A program made the translations under genes and the position numbers. From a virus, in IMG/VR virus record IMGVR_UViG_3300036853_000057, positions 1-21,782 of that record: a stretch of 21,782 nt of DNA, one strand, 5' to 3'. Positions 1 through 7,369 of this stretch are shown in pieces (the first letter of the stretch is position 1; each line of letters opens with the position of its first letter). The notes under the pieces were generated by a model that was given only the letters and a program-made list of their open reading frames with translations, was not told the DNA's origin and ran no database searches.

Positions 1-122
1 CGCGTGGCGATGTTGTAGCGCCGTTGGTCACGACGAGCGTCCTTAGCTTTGTTGCGCTCTGGATGACGCCTGTAATCAAGTCGATCCCATTCGCGTTTCT
101 TTTCTTGATCTTTGAAAGGCAT
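1..122 (-). CDS. Partial HNH-endonuclease-like protein (N-terminus only)
   Basis: A leftward reading frame opens with ATG at 122-120 and runs off the left edge, giving 40 complete codons. The start is supported by a GGAG ribosome-binding site about six bases upstream and by a strong promoter at 151-187. The visible protein begins MPFKDQEKKREWDRLDYRRH and is rich in Lys, Arg, Glu and Asp. That opening (MPFKD/EK, then a basic, tyrosine-containing helix) is typical of the N-terminal segment of phage HNH or endonuclease VII-like nucleases, which often sit beside terminase genes. No catalytic residues are inside the window, so the assignment rests on N-terminal style and context only. It is divergent from the terminase operon. 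Another basic DNA-binding protein is possible. Confidence 0.5.
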   Translation of the reverse strand, partial: MPFKDQEKKREWDRLDYRRHPERNKAKDARRDQRRYNIAT

Positions 123-150
123 GGTGTCTCCGGGCTGCCGTGTCGTTCTG

Positions 151-187
151 ATGAAGAGAATATATTCGCCAGTGGCGAAAAGGTCAA
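151..187 (-). promoter_or_regulatory. Strong leftward sigma70-type promoter
   Basis: On the minus strand the -35 is TTGACC (plus positions 182-187; 5 of 6 consensus bases). The spacer is exactly 17 bases and the -10 is TATATT (159-164; 5 of 6). Transcription would begin near 152 and give a leader of about 30 bases before the ATG at 122. The spacer contains the 15-bp palindrome at 165-179, so a repressor bound there would block polymerase. The promoter is seen by matching consensus; its activity is inferred. Confidence 0.72.
165..179. promoter_or_regulatory. Palindromic operator-like site, copy 1
   Basis: TTCGCCAGTGGCGAA is a perfect 7-bp inverted repeat around a single central G. It lies wholly inside the spacer of the leftward promoter at 151-187. 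A related site lies at 218-232. The position is that of a repressor operator. No regulator gene for it is visible in the window. Confidence 0.62.
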
Positions 188-217
188 GCGATAAAATGCG
201 TCCATCTGAAAATTATT

Positions 218-232
218 TTCGCCAGGGGCGGA
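218..232. promoter_or_regulatory. Operator-like site, copy 2
   Basis: TTCGCCAGGGGCGGA matches the palindrome at 165-179 at 13 of 15 positions, with one arm (TTCGCC) intact and the other degraded. The two centres (172 and 225) are 53 bp apart, close to five helical turns, so both would face the same side of DNA. It ends four bases before the ATG at 237 and overlaps where the ribosome-binding site of that gene would be. Binding here could hinder the rightward gene. This regulatory role is inferred. Confidence 0.45.
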
Positions 233-236
233 TTTG

Positions 237-536
237 ATGGATCAGGAATGCCCTTGCGCGATGTGCCGGCTAGAGCGGTCGAGCGTGATCAGTTTAAGCG
301 ACATAGCTAAGGCCGCTTTCCGCAACTGGCTCGGTAATCGGGCGGCAATGGAAGGTGCCGATGCGGATCACCCCGTCGCCACGGAGCGCGAAGCTGTCGC
401 AGCTAATGTCGCGAGGACGATCAAGGATCTTCGCTTGGGCCGTGTCACACGCAAGGAAGCGATCGATCTGAAGGGCGCTGCCGAGCGCGCGATATCCGAT
501 ATCGACGTTGCCGGCAGCATCGGGCGGATTAGCTAG
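237..536 (+). CDS. Hypothetical phage protein with N-terminal cysteine cluster
   Basis: This 99-residue protein of unknown function is encoded immediately upstream of the terminase genes. It opens MDQECPCAMC, placing three cysteines (C5, C7, C10) at the N-terminus, and continues as a charged, largely helical sequence. A TTG at 234 would add one residue, but the ATG at 237 is preferred. No clear ribosome-binding site is seen; the only purine-rich stretch belongs to the operator-like site at 218-232. The C-terminal half (around KDLRLGRVTRKEAIDLKGAAERAI) is probably an alpha-helical pair. I recognise no family. It is co-directional with terS, which begins 50 bases downstream. Its place beside an operator pair leaves a regulatory role open, but no helix-turn-helix is evident. 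Confidence 0.6.
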   Translation: MDQECPCAMCRLERSSVISLSDIAKAAFRNWLGNRAAMEGADADHPVATEREAVAANVARTIKDLRLGRVTRKEAIDLKGAAERAISDIDVAGSIGRIS

Positions 537-586
537 TGAGCCTATGGACAATCTCAGCGCCACGCTAATTCGAGGGGTTTTCTAAA

Positions 587-1114
587 GTGCCTGCCGGGCG
601 GCCTAGCGATTATACGCAAGAGATAGCAACCGCGATTTGCGACGCTATCGCGGGTGGCTTGAGCATCAGGGAAGTGGCTGCGCTCGACGGCATGCCGAGC
701 GAATCCACGATATGGCGATGGGCAGCTACGAAGCCAGATTTTCAGGAGGCTTACGCGCGCGCGAAATTGGCCCAGATGGATCGGTTTGCTGAGGAAATCC
801 TAGAGATTTCGGACAACGGCACCAATGACTGGATGGATCGCCAACAAGGGGAAGAGACCGTTCGGGTAGCCGATCACGAGCATATCCAACGATCGCGCCT
901 CCGCGTTGATGCCCGTAAGTGGCTGATGAGCAAATTAGCGCCGAAAAAGTACGGCGATCGTGTTGAGCAGATCCTGATGGGTCCGGACGGTGGCCCGATT
1001 GAGCACCGCATAGACGTTCCGCAGAAAGAAACGCGCGAGGAATGGCTTGCTCGTCAGCAGTTGGTCGCCCCAGCCGGGGCCGCAATTGGCCGCAATTCAA
1101 GCGACGTGGGCTGA
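587..1114 (+). CDS. terS: Terminase small subunit, Sf6-like
   Basis: This 175-residue protein should bind the packaging site of phage DNA and hand it to the large terminase. The start is GTG, supported by GAGGGG about nine bases upstream; no ATG fits. Residues 1-45 form the DNA-binding helix-turn-helix region: GRPSDYTQEIATAICDAI, then a helix with SIREVAALDGMPSESTIWRW. Residues 105-125 carry RLRVDARKWLMSKLAPKKYG, a hallmark of the phage Sf6 small-terminase family (R-x-D-A-R-K-W, then K-Y-G-D). Length fits that family. The 3' end overlaps terL by 68 bases in another frame. The function call is strong because motif and neighbour agree. Confidence 0.9.
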   Translation: MPAGRPSDYTQEIATAICDAIAGGLSIREVAALDGMPSESTIWRWAATKPDFQEAYARAKLAQMDRFAEEILEISDNGTNDWMDRQQGEETVRVADHEHIQRSRLRVDARKWLMSKLAPKKYGDRVEQILMGPDGGPIEHRIDVPQKETREEWLARQQLVAPAGAAIGRNSSDVG

Positions 1115-2480
1115 TGAGCTGTTTTTCGGCGGCGCCCGAGGCGGCGGTAAATCGGATTTTCTATTAGGCGACTTCGCGCGCGATGTGCCGAACTATCGGG
1201 AGGCATGGCGCGGCGTTTTGTTCCGCAAGACGTATCCGGAACTTGAGGAATTAGTAGCCAGGTCGAGAACGATTTTCTCTCAGACATTCCCCGGGGCCGA
1301 GTATCGAGAGCGGCCGGCGAATGAGTGGCGTTTTCCTGGCGGCGCCACGCTGAAGATGCGGCATCTTGAGAGCGACGCTGACGCGGCGTCTTACATTGGT
1401 CACCAGTACGCTTGGATCGGCTGGGATGAGCTGAGCCAGCGCCCAAGCCTAAATGCCTACCACATGCTGAAGGGCTGCCTGAGAAGCGCGGCGGCGGTTA
1501 AGGATAAGCGGATCAGGTCGACGGGCAATCCTGGCGGTGCTGGGCATCAGGCGGTAAAGGCGTACTTCAAGATCGATCGCTACCCGCTGGGGATGGTGCC
1601 GATTGACGATCCGGAAACTGGGATGACACGGATGTTCATTCCCTCCCGGGTGACTGATAATAAAATCCTGTTGGCGAATGATCCGGGTTACGTGTCAAGG
1701 CTTAAGGGTGTCGGGTCTGCGGAGTTAGTCAAAGCGTGGCTTGACGGTGATTGGGACGCGATAGCCGGCGCCTTCTTCGATTGTTGGGACGCACAGCGGC
1801 ACATCATCAAGCCGTTTGAGATCCCGCAGCATTGGACGCGGTTTGGATCTTTCGATTGGGGTTCGGCTAAGCCGTTTTCGATGGGGTGGTGGGCGATCTC
1901 AGATGGCGGGCGGTTGCCGGATGGTCGGGTCTTCCCGAGTGGCGCGATGATACGCTATCGCGAGTGGTACGGAGCGTCTGCGCCTGATGTTGGGCTTAAG
2001 CTTACTGCCGAGCAAGTTGCCGAGGGCATCCAGAAACTGGAGCGCGGCGATAAAATCAATTACCGGGTCGCTGATCCCGCATGTTTTAGGGTTGATGGTG
2101 GCCCGAGCATTGCCGAGCGAATGTATGCCGAGCCTTATCGAGTATTGTTTCGCCCGGCTGACAATAGCCGGATAAGTGGTTGGGATCAGGTGCGGGATAG
2201 GTTGATCGGCGATGATGAGCCGATGCTATACATTTTCGATACGTGCGTTGATTTGATTCGCACGCTTCCAGCGCTGCAGCATGATGACGTGAAGCCGGAG
2301 GATGTCGATACCGATGGCGAGGATCATGCGGGTGACGAAACGCGGTATGCCTGCATGAGTCGACCTTATACGCGCAAGGCTGCGGTAATCGAGCCAATGC
2401 GCGGCCTCAACGAGATGACGGTCGACGAGATGTGGCGTTTGACGCAGCCAAAACCGGCGGGACGGCCGGCGAGGATTTAG
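1047..2480 (+). CDS. terL: Terminase large subunit
   Basis: This 477-residue packaging motor and nuclease pumps DNA into the prohead through the portal and cuts concatemers. The N-terminal ATPase has the adenine-contact segment WSPQPGPQ (residues 6-13), the Walker A loop GGARGGGKSD (28-37) and the Walker B WIGWDE (123-128) with catalytic glutamate E128. The C-terminal RNase H-like nuclease shows candidate metal ligands in FDWG (D270), VADPA (D343) and HAGDETRYA (D430). The start is TTG at 1047, with GAGGA five bases upstream, inside terS. Family members usually begin just before the W-x-P-x-x-G-P-Q segment, so this start is credible. Length is normal. The usual next gene, portal, lies 9 kb downstream. 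Confidence 0.93.
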   Translation: MLVSSWSPQPGPQLAAIQATWADELFFGGARGGGKSDFLLGDFARDVPNYREAWRGVLFRKTYPELEELVARSRTIFSQTFPGAEYRERPANEWRFPGGATLKMRHLESDADAASYIGHQYAWIGWDELSQRPSLNAYHMLKGCLRSAAAVKDKRIRSTGNPGGAGHQAVKAYFKIDRYPLGMVPIDDPETGMTRMFIPSRVTDNKILLANDPGYVSRLKGVGSAELVKAWLDGDWDAIAGAFFDCWDAQRHIIKPFEIPQHWTRFGSFDWGSAKPFSMGWWAISDGGRLPDGRVFPSGAMIRYREWYGASAPDVGLKLTAEQVAEGIQKLERGDKINYRVADPACFRVDGGPSIAERMYAEPYRVLFRPADNSRISGWDQVRDRLIGDDEPMLYIFDTCVDLIRTLPALQHDDVKPEDVDTDGEDHAGDETRYACMSRPYTRKAAVIEPMRGLNEMTVDEMWRLTQPKPAGRPARI

Positions 2481-2481
2481 A

Positions 2482-2500
2482 GGCGGATACACTGTCCGCC
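2482..2500. other. Hairpin after terL
   Basis: GGCGGA and TCCGCC form a perfect 6-bp stem around a seven-base loop, starting one base after the terL stop. No T-tract follows, so it is not a standard intrinsic terminator. The rest of the gap to 2584 is AT-richer and holds a GCGAT/ATCGC inverted repeat (2521-2532) but no convincing promoter. The hairpin may mark a transcript end or processing site between terL and the exported-protein operon. Confidence 0.35.
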
Positions 2501-2584
2501 AATGATCCTTGTTAACGCTGGCGATTTATCGCAAATTCTTTTTCTACCCATCATTTAGCCCATCACAGAGGCATCGCTAAGACC

Positions 2585-2965
2585 ATGAAAGCGAGAACAC
2601 TTTTGCTCGCCGCCGCTGGGATGGCCTTATCGGCGACGGCGGCGGTAGCGGTTAATACGGGTGGCGTCTCGGATAAGCCGACCAACGTTACGGTTACAGG
2701 TTCATCAGGCAATTGCCTTGCCGTTGCGAGCCTGAACGCAAGACGCTCATTGACGCTCGACGCGACGGGCGCGACGGCTAACATCGGCTACTGCCGTACC
2801 ACGCCCGGCGGGGCGCAGTGTACGGCCTCGATCGGGACCGTGGGCACAACGACGCTCGCCGCGGGGTCGATGCACTACTGGCCGGAAGGATCGGCGCCGC
2901 AGAATCAATTTTGCTTCATTGCCGCGAGCGGATCGCAGCCGCTGACGATCATTGAGGGCTTTTAG
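2585..2965 (+). CDS. Small exported protein with Sec signal peptide
   Basis: This 126-residue protein of unknown function is the first of seven exported-type genes. Residues 1-22 (MKARTLLLAAAGMALSATAA and the following VA) are a textbook Sec signal: basic N-region, hydrophobic core and an Ala-rich cleavage site near AVA/VN. The mature part is about 100 residues, Gly/Thr/Ser-rich and probably all-beta. It has four cysteines (GNC, GYC, AQC, QFC), consistent with two disulfides. The ATG start follows a 104-base gap after terL; a possible AGAGG lies about 13 bases upstream, which is long. Proteins of similar texture occur in phage structural operons without the signal sequence. Whether this is a virion protein or a true secreted product cannot be told from sequence. 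Confidence 0.75.
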   Translation: MKARTLLLAAAGMALSATAAVAVNTGGVSDKPTNVTVTGSSGNCLAVASLNARRSLTLDATGATANIGYCRTTPGGAQCTASIGTVGTTTLAAGSMHYWPEGSAPQNQFCFIAASGSQPLTIIEGF

Positions 2966-2966
2966 G

Positions 2967-3680
2967 GTGCGTCGCGCGCTCGGCTACGCTCTGCTGCTGG
3001 TCACGAGTTGGCTGGGCGTTGCGTTTGGGCAGTATGCGGGCCCGGCAATCCTGAGCAGCGTAAGCCAGCTCCCGGCAATCGCGGCGAGCACGTTTTTGTG
3101 CAACAGCACGGCGGGGACTGCGGCGCCAACGGCATGCACGCTAGGGGCGAATGTTGCGACGGCGCTGGGAACGCCATCTTCGGCAAATTTAGCGGCAGCG
3201 GTAACGGACGAGACGGGCACCGGTTCGTTGATGTTTGCCATCAACCCGGTTGAGGGTTCGGTCCATCAGGCGGCGTTTTCGGTTACCACAAATACCAGCT
3301 TGGCGAGCATCAGCGGCCTTAGCCAGGCGTTGACGGCATCTGGCACCTATTCGTGCAATGGGTTTATGCACTTCACGACGGCATCGACGACATCGAACGG
3401 CGTAAAGGTCGCGTTGGCAACGTCGGACACACTGACGATTACGACGCTGAATTTTACTGCGATCGGGTTTAACGGAGCGGCATTTGCGACATCCGGCACG
3501 GGCACGGCGACGGCGCTCGGGTCGACAGCGGTGAATTCGCTCCAGGCTTACACTGATATCATTTTGCAGGGGATCATTGTGGTGAATGCGGCCGGCACGT
3601 TGCAGGTGCAGATCGCCGAAAACACATCATCCGGCACGATCGCGGGTAATGCGAGATGGGAATGCCACCGAGCCGCATAA
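2967..3680 (+). CDS. Exported fibre-like protein
   Basis: The preferred start is GTG 2967, one base after the previous stop, with GAGGG eight bases upstream. A TTG at 2952 in the same frame would add five residues. The product is 237 residues. Residues 1-21 (MRRALGYALLLVTSWLGVAFG) form a Sec signal. The segment LGTPSSANLAAAVTDETGTG (about residues 66-85) is a motif met repeatedly in phage tail-fibre and receptor-binding proteins. The rest is Thr/Ser/Ala-rich and probably beta-structured, with four cysteines. It likely forms a fibrous or adhesin-like domain, either on the virion or at the host surface. The exact function is unknown. Confidence 0.74.
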   Translation: MRRALGYALLLVTSWLGVAFGQYAGPAILSSVSQLPAIAASTFLCNSTAGTAAPTACTLGANVATALGTPSSANLAAAVTDETGTGSLMFAINPVEGSVHQAAFSVTTNTSLASISGLSQALTASGTYSCNGFMHFTTASTTSNGVKVALATSDTLTITTLNFTAIGFNGAAFATSGTGTATALGSTAVNSLQAYTDIILQGIIVVNAAGTLQVQIAENTSSGTIAGNARWECHRAA

Positions 3681-3859
3681 TCCGCGCTGTGGCGTTCGCG
3701 GCGTTCCTTGGGGTACTGGCGATTGGCGGTCACGCGGCGGCGCAGATCGTCTTCGGCCTGGCTGCGGGTGGCGGCTCATCGCCTCCAGCGACTTGCGGCA
3801 ACGCGCTCGATTTCTCTGACGGCTGCAATTCGCAATATCTGGGGATGATGAGATTATGA
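3656..3859 (+). CDS. Short exported protein
   Basis: This 67-residue protein overlaps the 3' end of the previous gene by 25 bases, and its stop overlaps the next start as ATGA. The N-terminal 30 residues (RIIRAVAFAAFLGVLAIGGH followed by AAAQ) form a Sec signal with an Ala-x-Ala cleavage site. Only about 37 residues remain, with a Gly/Ser/Pro stretch and two cysteines (ATC, DGC). ATG codons at 3656 and 3662 are both possible starts. No family is recognised. The tight overlaps on both sides argue that it is translated. It might be a periplasmic linker or a very small secreted protein. Confidence 0.6.
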   Translation: MGMPPSRIIRAVAFAAFLGVLAIGGHAAAQIVFGLAAGGGSSPPATCGNALDFSDGCNSQYLGMMRL

Positions 3860-4137
3860 GGCGACTCGCGTTAGCGGCGGCATTTTGTGCGATAGGATTG
3901 CCGGTGTTGGCAGCAGATGAACCTCCGCAAGCTGCGATGATGTCGAAGGCGATGGCCGAGCTTCAGCAGCAACGCAATCGCGCCCAGGACGATGCGGTGA
4001 ATGCGAAGGTCGAGGCGGGGATTTACGCCGACAGGCTGGCTCAAATACAACAGCAATTGAAGGCCGCTCAGGACAAGATTGCTGAGCTTGAAAAGCCGGC
4101 GGCTCCGAAGCCGGAAGCCAAGGAGTCACCGAAATGA
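3856..4137 (+). CDS. Exported coiled-coil protein
   Basis: This 93-residue protein starts at an ATG sharing ATGA with the previous stop and ends with another ATGA shared with the next gene. Residues 1-20 (MRRLALAAAFCAIGLPVLAA) are a Sec signal; its only cysteine lies there, so the mature protein has none. Residues 30-78 are a Gln/Glu/Ala/Lys-rich amphipathic helix (ELQQQRNRAQDDAVNAKVEA, then RLAQIQQQLKAAQDKIAELE) expected to form a coiled coil. The tail is Pro/Lys/Glu-rich. Periplasmic coiled coils recall spanins, but there is no lipobox or inner-membrane anchor and no lysis gene nearby. A trimerising or tethering partner for the neighbouring fibre-like proteins is an alternative. Confidence 0.72.
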   Translation: MRRLALAAAFCAIGLPVLAADEPPQAAMMSKAMAELQQQRNRAQDDAVNAKVEAGIYADRLAQIQQQLKAAQDKIAELEKPAAPKPEAKESPK

Positions 4138-6443
4138 TGCGTCGCGCTCTATTTCTCGCTGCGGTCGGGCTTCTGGCGTTAGTTGGCGTTGCTCGTGCTG
4201 ACGTTGCGGTAACGGCCGGCAGCGGCACGACCATCTTCGACTTCACGTGCTTCACCACGAAGCATTGCCCGGCTGCTGTTGTCGTAAATTCGGCCGGCAC
4301 TGAGATCCTAACGTCGAGCAATCCCGGTACAGTTACGGGGTCGGGAACGGCGGGGACTGCGGCGACTGGCGTGCTTACGGTGCAGGGCATCGCCTCGATG
4401 ACCAAGCTGTTGGTCACGCCGGACGCAAATAGCGCGGTCAATATGGCCCAAGTAGCGGGCACGACGGCGGATACGAACTCGGGTACTAAGAGTGCGGGCA
4501 CGCTCCGCGTGGTGTTGGCCACAGATCAGCCGGCATTGACGAATAAGCTGCTGGTGACGCCGGATTTGCCGTCGGGGGCGTCGACCGCGGCTAAGCAGCC
4601 GGCGCTTGGCACGGCTGGCTCGGCTTCGACGGATGTTATTAGCGTGCAGGGCATCGCGTCGATGACGCCGATGCTTGTTAACCCTGGCACGGCAGCGAAC
4701 TGGGGTGTGGGGGCGACCGGATCGGCTGTTCCCGCTAACGGTGCGTATCAGGGGGTCAACGTCGCAGGTAATCTTCGCGGTATTACCGGGCTTTCGTTGG
4801 GAACCACGTTCTCGCCAACGGTTGCGATTGTCGATGCTTCCGGTAACCAAATCACCGCGTTTGGCGGGTCTGGAGGTACGGCGTCGAATTTCGGTTCAGC
4901 TTTCCCATCATCGGGCACTGCCATCGGCCTGAGTGACGGCACGAATATGCGGGGATGGTTGAATGCCGCGAACGCGCTCAATTCAACTGGCACGGGGATT
5001 GGCACGGCTCAGATTGTGGGTCAGTTTGACGACGTTGCGCCGACAGCGATCACGGAGAACCAGTTCGGTAATCTCCGCATGTCGACTAATCGTAATTTGT
5101 ATGGGACGATCCGAGATGCGGCAGGCAACGAGCGCGGCGTCAATGTCAACGCCTCAAATCAGATGTCGGTATCGTTGGACGGCGGCACTGGTGCGACTGT
5201 TACGGCCAACGCCGGCACGAACCTGAACACAAGCGCTTTGGCGCTCGAAAGCGGCGGCAATCTTGCAACCGTAGCGGGGCACATTGTCTCGCAGGGGACG
5301 GCGCTCGGGACGATCAAGAACGCGCTGATTGGCGGCTCGGTTACCACTGCCTCGCCAACGTACACGACGGGGCAGATTAACCCGCTTAGCCTCGATACGT
5401 CTGGCAATTTGCGGGTCAACGTCGTTACCGGCGGCACGAGTGGCGTTGTCACGCAAGGGTCAACCACGTCTGGCCAGTCCGGCATGATGGTGCAGGGCGC
5501 GGTAACGACTTCCGCGCCAACATATACGACAGCTCAAACCAACCCGTTGAGTTTGACGACAGCGGGAGGGCTCCGCACCGATACCGCGACGCTGGCAGGA
5601 ACGGCGGTTGCGACCAATAGCGGAAACAAGGATGGGGGAACGGCTAGGGTTGTCATTGCGACCGATCAGCCGGCGCTAACAAACGCCCAGCCTGGTAACT
5701 TCACGCAGATTGGCGGCGTCTCTGTCTCGACGGGGACGGGCGCTGTGGGCACTGGTTCGCAGCGGGTTGCGGTTGGCACGGATACCGCAACGATTGCGGG
5801 CAGCGCTCCCGGCACGGCAGGCACGGCATCGACAAACGTCATCAGCGTGCAGGGTATCGCGTCGATGACTAAGTTGCTGGTGACGCCGGACGCTAACAGT
5901 GCGGTTAATCTTGCGCAGGTTGCCGGTACGACCACTTCGGTCACGAGCGGCAACAAGGACAACGGCACGCAACGCGTTGCTATCGCAACCGATGATGTTG
6001 CGCATGCGACCTGGGGCCAGGGTGCGACTGGATCGGCGCCGCCATCCGGGGCGGTTTATATGGGGGCTAACGGATCGGGCGCGACGGGCGGTCAGATGCG
6101 TGGGCTCATTACCTGCGACAGCCACGCAAAATATGACGCATCAGACAACGGCTCGATCACGATGGTAACGGGCGTGTCGTCTCGGAAGGTATACATCTGC
6201 GGGTTTATTCTTGCGACGGGCGGCACGGCGACGAACCTGAAGCTGCGCGAGGGATCGGACGCCAATTGCGCGACTAGCGGCGCGGACCTGACGCCGGCCT
6301 ATCAGCTCGTGGCAAACGACAAGATCGGCATGCAATCGCCATTCTGGGGCGGTTTAGTGGTTTCGACAAATGCCTATTACGTTTGCGTCAACGCTTCGGC
6401 TGGCAACGCGCACCAGGCAGAGCTTTGGTATACTATTCTGTGA
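4134..6443 (+). CDS. Exported repeat-rich fibre/adhesin-like protein
   Basis: This 769-residue protein has a Sec signal at residues 1-23 (MMRRALFLAAVGLLALVGVA, then RAD). The mature chain is a Thr/Gly/Ala/Ser-rich series of degenerate beta repeats. One unit, VQGIASMTKLLVTPDANSAV (residues 83-102), recurs almost unchanged near residue 572, and a shorter version occurs near 171. A second unit of the form NSGxKxxGTxRVVxATDQPALTN follows it and recurs near 490 and 610. Such GNKDxGTxRV repeats are familiar from phage tail or baseplate-associated proteins. Six cysteines lie only at the two ends (two near 40-50, four in the last 125 residues), suggesting disulfide-stabilised caps. The C-terminal domain could be the binding head. 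Start and stop overlap the neighbours (ATGA, GTGA). Confidence 0.77.
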   Translation: MMRRALFLAAVGLLALVGVARADVAVTAGSGTTIFDFTCFTTKHCPAAVVVNSAGTEILTSSNPGTVTGSGTAGTAATGVLTVQGIASMTKLLVTPDANSAVNMAQVAGTTADTNSGTKSAGTLRVVLATDQPALTNKLLVTPDLPSGASTAAKQPALGTAGSASTDVISVQGIASMTPMLVNPGTAANWGVGATGSAVPANGAYQGVNVAGNLRGITGLSLGTTFSPTVAIVDASGNQITAFGGSGGTASNFGSAFPSSGTAIGLSDGTNMRGWLNAANALNSTGTGIGTAQIVGQFDDVAPTAITENQFGNLRMSTNRNLYGTIRDAAGNERGVNVNASNQMSVSLDGGTGATVTANAGTNLNTSALALESGGNLATVAGHIVSQGTALGTIKNALIGGSVTTASPTYTTGQINPLSLDTSGNLRVNVVTGGTSGVVTQGSTTSGQSGMMVQGAVTTSAPTYTTAQTNPLSLTTAGGLRTDTATLAGTAVATNSGNKDGGTARVVIATDQPALTNAQPGNFTQIGGVSVSTGTGAVGTGSQRVAVGTDTATIAGSAPGTAGTASTNVISVQGIASMTKLLVTPDANSAVNLAQVAGTTTSVTSGNKDNGTQRVAIATDDVAHATWGQGATGSAPPSGAVYMGANGSGATGGQMRGLITCDSHAKYDASDNGSITMVTGVSSRKVYICGFILATGGTATNLKLREGSDANCATSGADLTPAYQLVANDKIGMQSPFWGGLVVSTNAYYVCVNASAGNAHQAELWYTIL

Positions 6444-7369
6444 TCCGCGCTGCGGCGTTTCTCTTAGGGCTGCTGGTCCCCGCTCTTGCGCTTGGACAAG
6501 GCATGCTCCTGCCACTCACGGGAGCTGGTGGCAAGGCGCATGTTGCGACAGGTGGCGGCGGCTATACAGGCTACGTCGACAGCTTCGCTAGCCCGCTCGG
6601 CTGCTGGGGCTTCACCGCATGCAGCGCGGCTATTGGTGCGGCCAACACGTCTGCGGTGCAATGGAATTGCACCAATGGCGGCGCGCAGAGCGGAACGCTC
6701 CACGTAACTTCGACGGGCGGCCTGAACGCGTCTGATATTTCATCGATGAACACGGTGTGCGGGGCGCAGCCGATCACGGTTCAGTTGACGAACCAGATGA
6801 ACCCCGGCACTGCTGACATGACCAACGGCACGAGCGCGACGCGACCGGTTTACACGGCATCGGCAGTCAACAGCTTGCCGTGTGCGACGTTTGATGGTGC
6901 GACAACGTTTCTTGGCGCCAGCCTGACAACACTCACCGCGCAACCGTACACGATCTCGGTCGTGGCTATGAGAACCGGCAATACGTCGGCCGAGAACGAT
7001 ATTTTCGATAGCTACAACGCGGCGGGTACGACGTTCGGGTTTTTGAACTCGACGAATACCGTCTTCATGTACGCAGGATCTGTTCAGTCGACGACGGCGA
7101 GCGATAGCAATCCGCATTCGATCCAGGCGGTGTTTAATGGGGCGTCAAGCGCTCTTGATGTGGACACGGGTACGGCGAACACCGTCAATGCGGGGTCCAA
7201 CAGCCCCGATAACACAACCGTTTCGCTCGGCGCTTTTGTCAATGGCGGCACGCAGAACAACTTCCTGACCGGCAAAATATGCCGGATTGCGGTGTGGGGA
7301 TCGGCGGCGAACGGCACGCAACTGAGCAATTTGCACGGCAATGACGTGACAACATACGGCACGCCGTGA
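6440..7369 (+). CDS. Exported LamG / concanavalin-like domain protein
   Basis: The start is GTG 6440, sharing GTGA with the preceding stop. Upstream in-frame codons exist, but this start places MIRAAAFLLGLLVPALALGQ at the N-terminus as a clean Sec signal. The product is 309 residues. The middle (roughly 35-150, GCWGFTACSAA to CATFDGATTFLGA) resembles the AbfB-type beta-sandwich region found in phage receptor-binding proteins. The C-terminal 160 residues (YTISVVAMRTG, FNGASSALDVDTG, GKICRIAVWGSAANGTQLSN) match a LamG/concanavalin A-like sandwich, a sugar-binding fold. Six cysteines remain after cleavage. The role is probably glycan recognition outside the cytoplasm or on the particle. No catalytic residues can be assigned. 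Confidence 0.77.
   Translation: MIRAAAFLLGLLVPALALGQGMLLPLTGAGGKAHVATGGGGYTGYVDSFASPLGCWGFTACSAAIGAANTSAVQWNCTNGGAQSGTLHVTSTGGLNASDISSMNTVCGAQPITVQLTNQMNPGTADMTNGTSATRPVYTASAVNSLPCATFDGATTFLGASLTTLTAQPYTISVVAMRTGNTSAENDIFDSYNAAGTTFGFLNSTNTVFMYAGSVQSTTASDSNPHSIQAVFNGASSALDVDTGTANTVNAGSNSPDNTTVSLGAFVNGGTQNNFLTGKICRIAVWGSAANGTQLSNLHGNDVTTYGTP

Noticed and set aside
192-197. TAAAAT as a rightward -10 for the gene at 237
   Set aside because: No acceptable -35 lies 16-18 bases upstream, so a rightward promoter is not supported.
544-585. Mini-frame of 13 codons (MDNLSATLIRGVF) ending one base before the terS GTG
   Set aside because: It contains the terS ribosome-binding site and could act as a leader peptide, but it has no good ribosome-binding site of its own and is short enough to be chance.
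3856-4137. Spanin (Rz-like) identity for the exported coiled-coil protein
   Set aside because: The leader looks cleavable rather than an anchor, there is no lipobox partner, and no holin or endolysin is nearby.
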